In this document: positions 22,414 to 30,368 of the stretch, piece after piece
Numbering within the stretch: position 1 is the stretch's first letter
Layout: every line of letters begins with the position of its first letter
Assembly: GCA_015521565.1 (NCBI GenBank)
Contig: WANX01000124.1
Location: 1-34,928, forward strand
DNA: 34,928 nucleotides
Reading direction: 5' to 3'
From: Candidatus Hydrothermarchaeota archaeon
GTDB lineage: Archaea; Hydrothermarchaeota; Hydrothermarchaeia; Hydrothermarchaeales; BMS3B
The notes under the pieces: generated by a model
Database searches by the model: none
Seen by the model: only the letters and a program-made list of their open reading frames with translations
What the model was told of the DNA's origin: nothing
Program-made: the position numbers and the translations under genes

Positions 22414-23541
22414 TCACTCCGGGGCAAAGGCGTAAAGCACGCCCTCAAGACTTGGAATGTACACCCTGCCCCGGGCTACCGCCGGCGAGGAGTAGGTCAT
22501 CCTGCCCAGGGAGGTGTTCCAGAGCACACTGCCATTCTGCACACTGAGGGCGTAGAATCTGCCATCCAGACCGCCGATGTATACCACATCTCCAGAAACT
22601 GCAGGTGAGCCTATAAACTCCGCTCCTATTTCGGTGCTCCACAGCTTTTCCCCGCTCCCGGCGTCCACCGCATAGACGAAGCCGTCGTAGCTGCCAAAGA
22701 TGACCCTGTTGTGTGCTACGGCAGGGGTGGAGTCTATGGGAGCGCCGGTCTCAAACCTCCAGAGCTCCCTGCCGGTATTTAAATCCAGGCAGTAGAGGTA
22801 GGAATCCTTTGACGGAATGTAAACCTTCCCACCTTCCACCGCCGGAGAGGCGTGAATGAATCCGCCGGTATCAAAGGTCCACAATACCTCCCCTGTCTGT
22901 GCATCCAGGGCATAGACCCTGTACTCCTGATAAGAGGACGTGATAACTGTGCCGCCGGAAATAGCCGGCGATGAGTGCACCTGTCCGGAGGTCCTCTTCT
23001 CCCAGAGCTTCCTTCCATTGGCTGCATTCAGGGCTACAATGGAGCCATCAAAGGTGCCGAAATACACCCTGCCCTGAACCACTGCAGGTGAGCTTAGAAT
23101 CTCTGCGCCTGCCCTGTATTTCCACAGCTTCTCACCGGTGGTCAGGTCGAGCGCATATAGATAACCGTCAAAGCTCCCGAAGAATACCACATCCCCTGCC
23201 ACTGCAGCCGTGGTGTGCACCTCACCTCCGGTGGGAAACTTCCACACCAGCTCACCGGTGGTTGCATTGAAGGCATAGAGATGCCAGTCTGTGCCGCCTA
23301 CAAGCACAAGACCGTCCGCCACAACCGGAGACGAGTATCCCACAAGTCCCTGAATCTGCGCCTTCCATAGCTGCTTAAGCGGAGGTCTGATATCCATCTC
23401 AGCCCTTCCGGTATGGGCTGGATCGTGCTGGAACATCACCCAGCCCTCACCGGTGCTGGAGAGCTCAGCCGAAGGTCCGCCTGCACCGGTGCATGCAGTG
23501 AAGACAGCCACAGATAACAAAAGCAGCAGAGGATGCCGCAT
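22414..23541 (-). CDS. PQQ-repeat beta-propeller lipoprotein (BamB-like)
   Basis: A 375-residue lipoprotein with signal ending FTAC (Cys17), then about eight ~40-residue repeats of the form SSPAV...V(Y/F)G(S/T)FDG.LYALD..TG..LW. Each has the Trp docking motif (LVWKF, KLWKY, VLWTF, ELWRF and others), giving a seven- or eight-bladed propeller. Such archaeal propellers are usually protein-binding or scaffolding, and PQQ itself is seldom bound. ATG 23541 coincides with the start predicted from the TATA-like box at 23564-23571. Cotranscribed with the JAMM gene; no functional link is established. Confidence 0.9.
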   Translation of the reverse strand: MRHPLLLLLSVAVFTACTGAGGPSAELSSTGEGWVMFQHDPAHTGRAEMDIRPPLKQLWKAQIQGLVGYSSPVVADGLVLVGGTDWHLYAFNATTGELVWKFPTGGEVHTTAAVAGDVVFFGSFDGYLYALDLTTGEKLWKYRAGAEILSSPAVVQGRVYFGTFDGSIVALNAANGRKLWEKRTSGQVHSSPAISGGTVITSSYQEYRVYALDAQTGEVLWTFDTGGFIHASPAVEGGKVYIPSKDSYLYCLDLNTGRELWRFETGAPIDSTPAVAHNRVIFGSYDGFVYAVDAGSGEKLWSTEIGAEFIGSPAVSGDVVYIGGLDGRFYALSVQNGSVLWNTSLGRMTYSSPAVARGRVYIPSLEGVLYAFAPE

Positions 23542-23563
23542 GGTTTCAATGCTTTTTTCATGA

Positions 23564-23571
23564 GTATTAAA
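23564..23571 (-). promoter_or_regulatory. TATA-like box of the PQQ-repeat lipoprotein
   Basis: TTTAATAC on the minus strand is centred at 23567.5 and predicts a start at 23541, exactly the ATG; the mRNA is probably leaderless. Confidence 0.55.
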
Positions 23572-23706
23572 TTTTTCGTTGCTTTTGAGGTTGTCGGAAA
23601 AATATGAAAGTTACATTATGAGAGGTAGCTCCGCATTATTATTCATGCCGGACAACAGGCGAAAAGTAAAAGAAGTTCATAAAAGGCGAGGTAATTCGGT
23701 TTATCA

Positions 23707-23725
23707 TTCCCCGCCGGGTGGGGAA
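23707..23725 (-). terminator. Hairpin after ftsY, end of the translation cluster
   Basis: TTCCCC (23707-23712) and GGGGAA (23720-23725) flank a 7-nt loop, 11 bp beyond the ftsY stop. The rest of 23572-23706 shows no gene. Confidence 0.45.
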
Positions 23726-23735
23726 GCCTGCAGTT

Positions 23736-24689
23736 CTACCCCAGCACCTCCCTGATGAGCCAGTCTGCGCTGAACTCGATCAGGTCATCGTAGCTCTGCC
23801 CGGTGCCCAGGAACAGCACCGGTCTGCGAATCGCATGGGCGATGCTTATAGCCGAGCCGCCCTTCGCATCAGCATCCGCCTTAGTGAGAATTACCCCGTC
23901 TATTTCAACAGCACCGTGGAAGCGCTCCGCCTGCTCCACTGCCGCGTTGCCGGTTAGTGCATCGCCCACAAAGAGCACCAGATCTGGCTTTGCCACGCGT
24001 GCTATCTTCTTCATCTCCTCCAGTAGATTGACGTTGGTCTCCATCCTGCCAGCGGTGTCTATGAGCACAACATCCTTGCCCCGGGCACGTGCGTGCTCAA
24101 TTGCGTCGTACGCCACAGCCGCGGGGTCGGAGCCGCGGGCATGCTTTATCAGCTTCACCCCGAGCCTTGAAGCATGCCTTTCAAGCTGCTCTATCGCACC
24201 CGCCCTGTAGGTGTCTCCGGCCGCAATCACGCAGCTGAAGCCCCTGTCGAGAAGGCGCTTTGCGAGCTTTGCTATCGTCGTGGTCTTTCCCGTGCCGTTA
24301 ACCCCGACGAAGAGGATTACAAAGGGTTTATCCTCCTTGCTTCGTATGGCCTCTTCCAGGTCAACACCCGGCATGTCGAGGATTTTCCTCAGGGTCATCT
24401 CCAGCGAAGCTCGAATCGCCTGCTCCAGCTCCGAGCGCCTGAACTTCTTCCCCAGGAGTCTGCGCTTTAAATCTGAGACGATTTCCTCAGCCACATCCAG
24501 CGCAACATCGCTCTCAAGCAGCGCAAGCTCAAACTCGCCAAGAACCTTCTCTATCTTCCTCTCATCCAGCACCACCTCCCCCCGAAGCAGCGCCATCGCC
24601 CTGTCGGTCATTCCGGGCCCGGCCTGCGTCTCCTCCCTGGAAAGTCTTCTGGTAAGCTCCCCTATCTTAGCCCTTAGGCTGGCGAACAT
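23736..24689 (-). CDS. ftsY: Signal recognition particle receptor FtsY
   Basis: About 317 residues: an N domain helix bundle (MTDRAMALLRGEVVLDERKI and onward) and an SRP GTPase domain with G1 GVNGTGKTTT, the DTYRAGAIEQLE insertion motif, G3 DTAGRM, G4 TKADADAKGG and the closing GTGQSYDDLIEF. It docks SRP-ribosome complexes at the membrane. The acidic A domain is very short, as in many archaea. ATG 24689 is chosen because GAGGTGG precedes it; it overlaps the prefoldin gene by 23 bp. Order L18ae-pfdA-ftsY is conserved in euryarchaea. Confidence 0.95.
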   Translation of the reverse strand: MFASLRAKIGELTRRLSREETQAGPGMTDRAMALLRGEVVLDERKIEKVLGEFELALLESDVALDVAEEIVSDLKRRLLGKKFRRSELEQAIRASLEMTLRKILDMPGVDLEEAIRSKEDKPFVILFVGVNGTGKTTTIAKLAKRLLDRGFSCVIAAGDTYRAGAIEQLERHASRLGVKLIKHARGSDPAAVAYDAIEHARARGKDVVLIDTAGRMETNVNLLEEMKKIARVAKPDLVLFVGDALTGNAAVEQAERFHGAVEIDGVILTKADADAKGGSAISIAHAIRRPVLFLGTGQSYDDLIEFSADWLIREVLG

Positions 24690-25140
24690 CCTCTGCTCCA
24701 CCTCTCTGGAGCTGTGCCTGCTGCATCGCCGCCACAATCTGCTCTACCACCGGCGCAATGGCTTCGAGGCCCTTGAGAACCTCCTGCAAACGTGATGAGT
24801 GCTCATCCCGCACCCTCTCCAGCTCCCTGACCCGCGCCTCCAGCTCCTGCCTGGCTTCGGCGGTGCTCCTGCGCGCAGCCACGTCGGCTCCCAGGCTAAG
24901 GATAACACTTCCCGTATCCTTCAGCTCGGCCCTGACGAAGGAGCCGGCACCCAGGGGCACGAGAATCTCATTCCCTTCCTTCAGCCTCTCCACCTCCTCA
25001 ATAGCCTCGATGGTGCGCCTGAATTCAGAGATATGCTGGTTCACCAGCTCCAGATTCTGCTGCAGCGCCTCCGCCTGGGTGCGCAGCACCTCATACTCTG
25101 CAAGCACCTTCTCCACAGGTATGCGCTTCTCCTCACTCAT
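24667..25140 (-). CDS. pfdA: Prefoldin alpha subunit
   Basis: A 157-residue protein with the prefoldin alpha layout: N-terminal coiled-coil helix (KVLAEYEVLRTQAEALQQN), the beta-hairpin region (NEILVPLGAGSFVRAELKD, then VILSLGADVAARRS), and a C-terminal coiled coil. Two alpha and four beta subunits form a jellyfish-shaped chaperone that hands unfolded proteins to the thermosome. It overlaps the L18ae gene by 8 bp and ftsY by 23 bp. The C-terminal tail is extended and Gln-rich (AAMQQAQLQRGG), longer than usual. Confidence 0.92.
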   Translation of the reverse strand: MSEEKRIPVEKVLAEYEVLRTQAEALQQNLELVNQHISEFRRTIEAIEEVERLKEGNEILVPLGAGSFVRAELKDTGSVILSLGADVAARRSTAEARQELEARVRELERVRDEHSSRLQEVLKGLEAIAPVVEQIVAAMQQAQLQRGGAEDVRQPKG

Positions 25141-25375
25141 GCTCCTCTACTCCGGCAAAAATTCTGATCTCGGGCTTCGTAGCCTCCTCCGGCGGAATCT
25201 CCTCCACCTTCTCGATTACGATGTTCCTGCGTTTTGTGCGGTGCTTGCTCCCGAACTCGGAGTAGACCTTCTCGTAGGCTTTGGTAACATCCACTGCACG
25301 GCACTCCCACACGAAGGGTTGCATCTGCCTGCCCATAAGGAACTTCCCCTTTATCCTGAAGGTTTTTACCTCCAT
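25133..25375 (-). CDS. rpl18a: Large ribosomal subunit protein L18ae (LX)
   Basis: An 80-residue protein: MEVKTFRIKGKFLMG, FVWECRAVDVTKAYEKVYSE, GSKHRTKRRNIVIEKVEEI. This is the short archaeal L18ae/LX form of the 60S L18a (eL20) protein. It is placed between eIF6 and prefoldin alpha, the usual euryarchaeal order. Confidence 0.93.
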   Translation of the reverse strand: MEVKTFRIKGKFLMGRQMQPFVWECRAVDVTKAYEKVYSEFGSKHRTKRRNIVIEKVEEIPPEEATKPEIRIFAGVEEHE

Positions 25376-25384
25376 GCTACCACC

Positions 25385-26050
25385 TCATAACAGGTCAAAA
25401 GCCTCCTGAATTCGCATTATCTCAGGACCAGTGGTGGCGCTCCCGAGAAGCGCACCCCTGGAGTTCACCACTATGCCTGTTTTGACAAAGCCGACACCCA
25501 TGTTCACTGTGCCTATCTCCGCCCTGACACCAAGCGCCTCTTCCACAAGCTCAAGCTCCGCCTCACCCAGCGAGGGATGAAGCAGCGCACCCTTCTGCGT
25601 GGCCACGCCGATGCTCCCCGGGGTGCGAAACCTGCCCAGGGAGGCCACCTCCACAACGCGGCAGCCCATCACCTCTTCAACAGCGCGCTTCGTGGCCTTC
25701 CTCAGCCCCCTGAACACAACTGCACCCTCGTCGCTGGCCAGCACCAGGTTGCCCAGGGCGTTGTGCCTCTCCTTCACCACAGCAACGCTTAACCCGGCGC
25801 TGCGAAGCGTCTCCACCTCTTCTCCGGTTGCAAGGTCGCTCACCACGGCGCCACGGTTGTTCATGGCAATCATCGCTCCAATAAGGGAGGTGCCGCAGAT
25901 GCTGGTGCGCACCACCTCCACCTCGAGCGCCTCTCTTGCAGCTTTCACGAATTCTGCGGGAGCATCCCTCGGCACAATCGCCACACTATCGTTGGCGGCA
26001 GCCAGGATTCCGATGTTGGGATTGCTGTTGTAGTCCACGCGGAGCAGCAT
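25385..26050 (-). CDS. eif6: Translation initiation factor 6 (aIF6)
   Basis: A 221-residue protein of the IF6 pentein fold with pseudo-fivefold repeats. Visible segments are NPNIGILAAANDSVAIVPRD, TSICGTSLIGAMIAMNNRG, VVSDLATGEEVETL, ERHNALGNLVLASDEGAVV and GTVNMGVGFVKTGIVVNSRG. It binds the 50S subunit and blocks premature 30S joining. It lies 2 nt downstream of L31e and upstream of L18ae. Confidence 0.95.
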   Translation of the reverse strand: MLLRVDYNSNPNIGILAAANDSVAIVPRDAPAEFVKAAREALEVEVVRTSICGTSLIGAMIAMNNRGAVVSDLATGEEVETLRSAGLSVAVVKERHNALGNLVLASDEGAVVFRGLRKATKRAVEEVMGCRVVEVASLGRFRTPGSIGVATQKGALLHPSLGEAELELVEEALGVRAEIGTVNMGVGFVKTGIVVNSRGALLGSATTGPEIMRIQEAFDLL

Positions 26051-26052
26051 GG

Positions 26053-26298
26053 CTACGACTCCAGGCTAACAACCACGCTTCCGTCGTCCTGCTTCTCCGC
26101 CCTTACCCTGAGCTTCGACGGAATTTTCTGAATCCCTCGCCTCCAGAGCGCCTGGTTCAGCCCCTCCTCTATGCGCACACGCTCGCTCTTCATATGTCTG
26201 GCTATAAATCTGCGAAGATACCGCACTGCTTTAGCGGCACGCTTTGTGCGCGGCGTGCGCTTTATTTTGTGGAACCTCACTGTGTACACTCTCTCCAT
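26053..26298 (-). CDS. rpl31e: Large ribosomal subunit protein L31e
   Basis: About 81 residues beginning MERVYTVRFHKIKRTPRTKR, continuing AVRYLRRFIARHMKSERVRIEEGLNQALW in family order and ending VSLES. ATG 26298 is preferred over the in-frame start at 26307 because it gives the standard N-terminus and GGTGT lies upstream. It follows L39e by 9 bp. Confidence 0.93.
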   Translation of the reverse strand: MERVYTVRFHKIKRTPRTKRAAKAVRYLRRFIARHMKSERVRIEEGLNQALWRRGIQKIPSKLRVRAEKQDDGSVVVSLES

Positions 26299-26307
26299 AT
26301 TCAACAC

Positions 26308-26460
26308 CTACACCTTAAGCTTGCTCCGCCTCCAGTATCTGCGCTTAGGATGGGTGCGCACTCTGCCGAGAGTCTTCGCCACCGCCCACACAGGCACGGG
26401 GCGGTTCTGCTTCATCGCCTTTGCCAGTCTGAGCTTTCGTCCCAGGGAAATCTTGCCCAT
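26308..26460 (-). CDS. rpl39e: Large ribosomal subunit protein L39e
   Basis: A 50-residue basic protein starting [20 protein letters not shown], then [19 protein letters not shown] and ending [11 protein letters not shown], the complete L39e (about 51 residues) of the exit-tunnel wall. The ATG has GGTGG 6 nt upstream. The upstream PP-loop ATPase frame has no stop before it and overlaps most of this gene in another frame on the same strand. Confidence 0.93.
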   Translation of the reverse strand: MGKISLGRKLRLAKAMKQNRPVPVWAVAKTLGRVRTHPKRRYWRRSKLKV

Positions 26461-27052
26461 TTTGCACCACCTTGAGTCCTATAACCCTGCTCTGTACATG
26501 CCGGGGAAATATTTTGTTAACGTCATAACCCTTATCTTTGAGATACGCCCTGACCTCCTTCTCATAGTCGGCGCTTCTCGACACCTCGCTTGGCGCATAC
26601 TCGATGCTGAATAAGCTGGAGGTCAGGTGCTCTATACTCTTCTTTCCGAATCCGCGCAGCGGCGCAAGGTAGGCGACTCCGTAGCGCTGCTCGAGACTCT
26701 GCACCGCACTCAATGCCGGCACGGGGGAGCGGTCGTCTCTGCGTGTGCCGTCCGCTACGGCATCTGCTTCACCCGCAACCGCCTCGAGTGCCGCCAGATG
26801 CAGCAACTCCAGACCGTGCCTTGGAAAGCCATCGCTCGCTATAAGCTCGCAGGCGCTGTGCAGCAGCTTCAGGTCAAGTCTCTTTATCTCGTGCTCAAAG
26901 CCTATTGCCCGAGCGCTCTCCTTCGCATACTGCGCCGTGTCCGCGTAGCCGAAGGTTACTGTCACCAGCTTTACCCTGTACCCGAGCCTCGCAAGCATCC
27001 AGGCTGCGAGGGAGCTGTCCCTGCCTCCACTGTAGAGCAGACTAACATTCAT
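26345..27052 (-). CDS. PP-loop ATPase, COG2117-like
   Basis: About 235 residues. The ATP-binding PP-loop is [15 protein letters not shown]; also seen are [47 protein letters not shown] and [13 protein letters not shown]. It resembles the archaeal COG2117 group of predicted tRNA-thiolation-like ATPases found beside L39e; the substrate is unknown. The usual product would end near [12 protein letters not shown], but here the frame continues about 38 codons through the L39e gene before a stop at 26345, giving a hydrophilic tail of low family resemblance. ATG 27052 overlaps the PDCD5-like stop. Confidence 0.8.
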   Translation of the reverse strand: MNVSLLYSGGRDSSLAAWMLARLGYRVKLVTVTFGYADTAQYAKESARAIGFEHEIKRLDLKLLHSACELIASDGFPRHGLELLHLAALEAVAGEADAVADGTRRDDRSPVPALSAVQSLEQRYGVAYLAPLRGFGKKSIEHLTSSLFSIEYAPSEVSRSADYEKEVRAYLKDKGYDVNKIFPRHVQSRVIGLKVVQNGQDFPGTKAQTGKGDEAEPPRACVGGGEDSRQSAHPS

Positions 27053-27375
27053 CACAGCCTTCTTATCTTTATATCCCTTCTCTTCGCGGCAAGGCGTCGC
27101 AGTATCTCCTTGAGCTGCGCGTCGGTGATGCGCTGCTTCACCTGTCCCGCCTGGGCGAGCTGTATCAGCATGGCCTCAACCTGGGCGGCGAACTCCGGGC
27201 GCGCCATCTTTATGTTGGTGAGCCTGCTCCTCGCCTCCGGCGTGAGAATGCTCCTGAGCACCACTCTCTTCTGCTCCTCCACCTGGCGGAGCTGTTCCTG
27301 ACGCAGCGCCTCCTCCTGAAGCTGGCGCTGAAGCTCGGCCAGCTTCCTGCGCTTCAGCTCCTCCAGGTCGTCCAT
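27052..27375 (-). CDS. PDCD5-family DNA-binding protein
   Basis: A 107-residue protein with a long charged N-terminal helix (EELKRRKLAELQRQLQEEAL) followed by the PDCD5/TFAR19 three-helix core, ending QRITDAQLKEILRRLAAKRR. Archaeal homologues bind DNA or act with chaperonin and translation components; the name is by homology only. It lies between S19e and the PP-loop gene, its conserved place in euryarchaea. Confidence 0.9.
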   Translation of the reverse strand: MDDLEELKRRKLAELQRQLQEEALRQEQLRQVEEQKRVVLRSILTPEARSRLTNIKMARPEFAAQVEAMLIQLAQAGQVKQRITDAQLKEILRRLAAKRRDIKIRRL

Positions 27376-27379
27376 ACTC

Positions 27380-27820
27380 TCACCTGTACCTCTGCAGCTC
27401 GGGCATGCGGCGGATTATTTTCGCCGCCGTTCTGTCAAGAAGGCTCATCGCCTTGGGTGTTGCTCTGCGTCCCTCTTCGGTCTTCTCCACAAGCCCCGCG
27501 GCCTCGAGCTGCTTAAGGATGTTACGTATCACTGAACCGCTTCCCCTGCGCACCGCATCCGGAGCACAGCCGCAGTTCTTGCGCCCGCCGTACCACCTGC
27601 GCAGCGTTTGAATGCCCACTGGGCCATGGATGTGAATCTTTCTGAGCACCGATGCTGCGCGGGTGTACCACCAGTCGCGCTGTGTGGGGGCCCGCTCACG
27701 ATTCGCACCGGTCTTAACAAAGGCCGCCCACGCGGGGGGCTTCACCTCCTTCATCTTCTTGAGCTCCGCAGAGAGTTCGCGGATGAGCTCAGAAGCGGGA
27801 ACATCATAAACCGTTGCCAT
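27380..27820 (-). CDS. rps19e: Small ribosomal subunit protein S19e
   Basis: About 146 residues beginning MATVYDVPASELIRELSAEL, with WWYTRAASVLRKIHIHGPVG, LRRWYGGRKNCGCAPDAVRR and VIRNILKQLEAAGLVEK, the S19e winged-helix fold needed for 40S/30S maturation. The frame opens at 27880, but ATG 27820 follows GGAGGTTT and gives the standard N-terminus. It follows the YhbY gene by 1 nt. Confidence 0.94.
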   Translation of the reverse strand: MATVYDVPASELIRELSAELKKMKEVKPPAWAAFVKTGANRERAPTQRDWWYTRAASVLRKIHIHGPVGIQTLRRWYGGRKNCGCAPDAVRRGSGSVIRNILKQLEAAGLVEKTEEGRRATPKAMSLLDRTAAKIIRRMPELQRYR

Positions 27821-27821
27821 G

Positions 27822-28097
27822 CTAAACCTCCTTACGCCTTCTTCTCCTGAATAAGCCAAAGGTTCTGCCTTTAACCTCAACTACCTCAGCTTGAGTAGCG
27901 TCTGCAATCTCTTTTGCAATCTCCTCCACGCCCTCGCCTGCGCTCCTGAGAACCCTGACCTTTATCAGCTCCTTATCCTCCAGCTGCCGCTCCACCTCGG
28001 GCAGTGCGCTGGCTGCACCCGCCTTGCCCACGATTACACTCGCCCTTCGGTGGTGCAGCTCTCTCTTAAACCTCTTCCTCTCCTTTGAGCTCAGCAT
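27822..28097 (-). CDS. YhbY/CRM-domain RNA-binding protein
   Basis: A 91-residue single CRS1-YhbY domain: helix ERKRFKRELHHRRASVIVGK, GAASALPEVERQLEDKELIKVRVL, with the G-K-A-G substrate loop (IVGKAGAAS) and a basic tail (LFRRRRRKE). YhbY-type proteins bind rRNA precursors during ribosome assembly. It overlaps the RNase P component 4 gene by 32 bp. Confidence 0.9.
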   Translation of the reverse strand: MLSSKERKRFKRELHHRRASVIVGKAGAASALPEVERQLEDKELIKVRVLRSAGEGVEEIAKEIADATQAEVVEVKGRTFGLFRRRRRKEV

Positions 28098-28419
28098 TTT
28101 TCCTCGCCTTCTTTTCCCTTACGTAGGGTATTCGCTTAACCTGTCCACACTCCAGGCACGTGAAGACCACCCGCTGCTTTGTGCAGCGCACCCGCAGGTT
28201 CACCCCGGGCACGAGAAAGCTCCCGCAGGCTTTGCAGAAGAACCTCTTCCATCCTGCGGGAAACCTAACGTTGTAACGCATTGCAATTCTGCGCGCAAGC
28301 TCCACGTAGCGCTTCGCCAGCGCTCTGTCGCGGGGAAAAACGTCTCTGGCGAGCTGCATGAGTATCTCAATCCGCTCCCTCGCTATGCGGCGCTCAAGCT
28401 TGAGGTTGCGCCTGCGCAT
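28066..28419 (-). CDS. rnp4: Ribonuclease P protein component 4 (Rpp21/Rpr2)
   Basis: A 117-residue protein: helical N-terminal half (ERRIARERIEILMQLARDVF, then VELARRIAMRYNVRFPA) that packs with Rpp29, and a zinc ribbon with FCKACG and FTCLECGQVKRIPY (four Cys). It is a subunit of the archaeal RNase P holoenzyme that trims tRNA 5' ends. The C-terminal tail is lysine-rich. It overlaps nep1 by 26 bp and YhbY by 32 bp, unusually long overlaps in this operon. Confidence 0.92.
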   Translation of the reverse strand: MRRRNLKLERRIARERIEILMQLARDVFPRDRALAKRYVELARRIAMRYNVRFPAGWKRFFCKACGSFLVPGVNLRVRCTKQRVVFTCLECGQVKRIPYVREKKARKNAELKGEEEV

Positions 28420-29080
28420 TCTCGATGCACCTCCTGTACTGGCTCACCACCTCGCTCGCAGCACTCCATGCGGCAAGGGGCTCCTGAAAAATCGACACGC
28501 GCTCAAAGGGATACTCCCCCTTAAAATCTCCGTGGGGGAATCCGCCGATTAAAATGCACACCTCGCCGTGTCTGGAGAGCTCCTCCGCAAGCTCCCAGCT
28601 CTCCATGCGCCTTCCCCTCTCGCTGAGCAGCACCACTCGTTTGGGGCTGAGCTGCTCCACCAGCTGGAGCAGCGACATGCGTCTGAGCTCGAGCAGAGTC
28701 CTATCGCCGGCGGCTATTCTGCGCTCGGCAAAGAGCTTTTCCATAAGACCGCGGAAGCGCTCACACGCGCGGGGCAGGCGTGTCTCTGGGTTTATGAAGA
28801 CCACCTCGTCGTTGCGGGTGTGGAGGTAGCACCTCAGCAAACCCTGCCTGTTCAGCGGAGATTCGAGGAGCACGAGCAGGGTGTAGTGGGCTATATCAGG
28901 TCTGCCGCGCCTCGCTGCGTTGCTGAGGGAGCGCATCGCTGCGTGGTGCCTTGAAGCGTCCAGTAGCATCTGCGTCGCCCTCCTGCGCCTCCTCCTTGCT
29001 TCTCTTCTTATCACAGGATGCCCGGCTATGCTCGCGGGCACTGGCTCAACCTCTGCCTCGGCTATTACGACGTGGAGCAT
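28394..29080 (-). CDS. nep1: Nep1/Emg1 rRNA pseudouridine N1-methyltransferase
   Basis: About 228 residues. SPOUT-class methyltransferase with the Nep1 signature: GRPDIAHYTLLVLLESPLNR, VVFINPETRLPRACERFRGL and the SAM knot VCILIGGFPHGDFKGEYPFE. It modifies a conserved pseudouridine in small-subunit rRNA during ribosome assembly. ATG 29080 is used because it precedes the canonical LHVVIAEAEVEPVP strand; the frame begins at 29110. First gene of the minus-strand ribosome cluster and divergent from the DUF531-fusion gene, so the promoter (29105-29125) is shared. Confidence 0.92.
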   Translation of the reverse strand: MLHVVIAEAEVEPVPASIAGHPVIRREARRRRRRATQMLLDASRHHAAMRSLSNAARRGRPDIAHYTLLVLLESPLNRQGLLRCYLHTRNDEVVFINPETRLPRACERFRGLMEKLFAERRIAAGDRTLLELRRMSLLQLVEQLSPKRVVLLSERGRRMESWELAEELSRHGEVCILIGGFPHGDFKGEYPFERVSIFQEPLAAWSAASEVVSQYRRCIENAQAQPQA

Positions 29081-29112
29081 CGCTGCATCCCCTTTAAATA
29101 CTCTGAACACAT

Positions 29113-29122
29113 CTTTTTATGT
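29113..29122. promoter_or_regulatory. Divergent promoter core between nep1 and the DUF531-fusion gene
   Basis: An AT-rich core (TTTTTATGT on plus, ACATAAAA on minus) predicts starts near 29144 (plus) and 29092 (minus). This gives a 31-nt leader for the plus gene and 12 nt for nep1. Confidence 0.4.
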
Positions 29123-29174
29123 CTTTTTAATTGTTAGTGAAAACCCCCAGAATAACCCGTCTGGAAGAGGGAAG

Positions 29175-30368
29175 ATGAAGATTGAAAGGAAGCTTATAGA
29201 AGAAATTGGAAGGCTGAGAAGACACCATATACCCTCCTACAGCCGTGGCCTGAAGAGGGTATTCAGAAGATATCTGGGAAAAACCGACAACTTCGACATC
29301 ATTGTTCACGCAGCGCTCAGGATACCCGACAGCTACTACAGCGCAGAGGTTATCAGCTACATAGCGGCAAGGGGTGCCCTGGAGGGACTGTCCCACTGCA
29401 GAAACTACTTCCCGCTGGCATTGAAGAAGGTGGAAGAGGTCCCGCAGGAGTGGAGAAGGGCAGAACTGCTGACGGAAATCGCCCGCAGAATCGGCAGAGC
29501 AGGTGGGGACCTGGAGGAGCTCTTCAATCACACAGTGCGGCTCCAGGATGAGAGGCACTACTACAGGGTCATGAAGAGGGTGGCAGGGGCGTATATGTAC
29601 AGTGGAATGCTGGAGAAGCTGATCGCACAAATAAGCAGGCTGGAAGGTAAACGCCGGAGGCAGGCGCTCAAAATCCTCGCATTGCACGCAGAGAAGATGA
29701 ACATGCAGGAGAAGCTGCTGCAGAGTCTGAGGAGTGGCGAGGACTCAGCCCTTGTGCAGGAGTATCTGAAGCGCCGGAAGAGAGCGCTCCGCAGAGGAAG
29801 CAGGCGCAGGCGCACGCAGGAGAGGGTGCCTGTATCCCCGGGAATACGTGGTATGGAGAGGTTCGCCCTGGGGCTTTACAACACCTACAGAGGTTCCATT
29901 AAGACAGCCCAGCTCAGAGCTGTGGCGAGGGCTGCCCCTCTGTGTCACGCGTACGGGATGAAGCTCGTCCTCCTGGGATTCAATACGGAAGACCCGGAAG
30001 AGCTGATAGAAAGGGTTTCTGTGGAGAGCCGCATAAGCGGCTGCGCCACATATCTGAAACTTCTGAGGGAGGCGGGACATCTTCTTGTGTTTTCCCATCC
30101 CGGCGATGGTTTTCTACCAGGAGCCGGAGAGCTTGTTGCAGCCACACCGGAACCACAGGAGGGAAAGAGAATTTCCCTTGAGGAGCTGATGCACCTGAAG
30201 GGGGATGTGTGCATCGTCATGGGGCTCGGCAGACGGGGTCTTCCCGGGCGATTTCTTGAGACTGTGGAGAGGCATGTGGAGCTCACCGGCCACGGGATTC
30301 CGCTGGAAACCTGCACAGTTATGGGGATAATATGCGAGAGGCTGAGAAGTAATATCGGGAGATGTTAG
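29175..30368 (+). CDS. Fusion of an alpha-helical solenoid and a DUF531 (SPOUT-like) domain
   Basis: About 397 residues. Residues ~30-230 are mostly amphipathic helices that look like degenerate TPR/HEAT repeats (VIHYAALR-like IVHAALRIPDSYYSAEVISY, LLTEIARRIGRAGGDLEEL, KILALHAEKMNMQEK), followed by a basic linker (KRRKRALRRGSRRRR). Residues ~235-395 match the archaeal DUF531 family: LGLYNTYRGSIKTAQLRAVA, MKLVLLGFNTEDPEELI, VCIVMGLGRRGLPGRF and ELTGHGIPLETCTVMGII, the last a trefoil-knot-like motif. Function unknown. ATG 29175 is the only plausible start. The stop overlaps the convergent gene by 4 bp. Confidence 0.7.
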   Translation: MKIERKLIEEIGRLRRHHIPSYSRGLKRVFRRYLGKTDNFDIIVHAALRIPDSYYSAEVISYIAARGALEGLSHCRNYFPLALKKVEEVPQEWRRAELLTEIARRIGRAGGDLEELFNHTVRLQDERHYYRVMKRVAGAYMYSGMLEKLIAQISRLEGKRRRQALKILALHAEKMNMQEKLLQSLRSGEDSALVQEYLKRRKRALRRGSRRRRTQERVPVSPGIRGMERFALGLYNTYRGSIKTAQLRAVARAAPLCHAYGMKLVLLGFNTEDPEELIERVSVESRISGCATYLKLLREAGHLLVFSHPGDGFLPGAGELVAATPEPQEGKRISLEELMHLKGDVCIVMGLGRRGLPGRFLETVERHVELTGHGIPLETCTVMGIICERLRSNIGRC

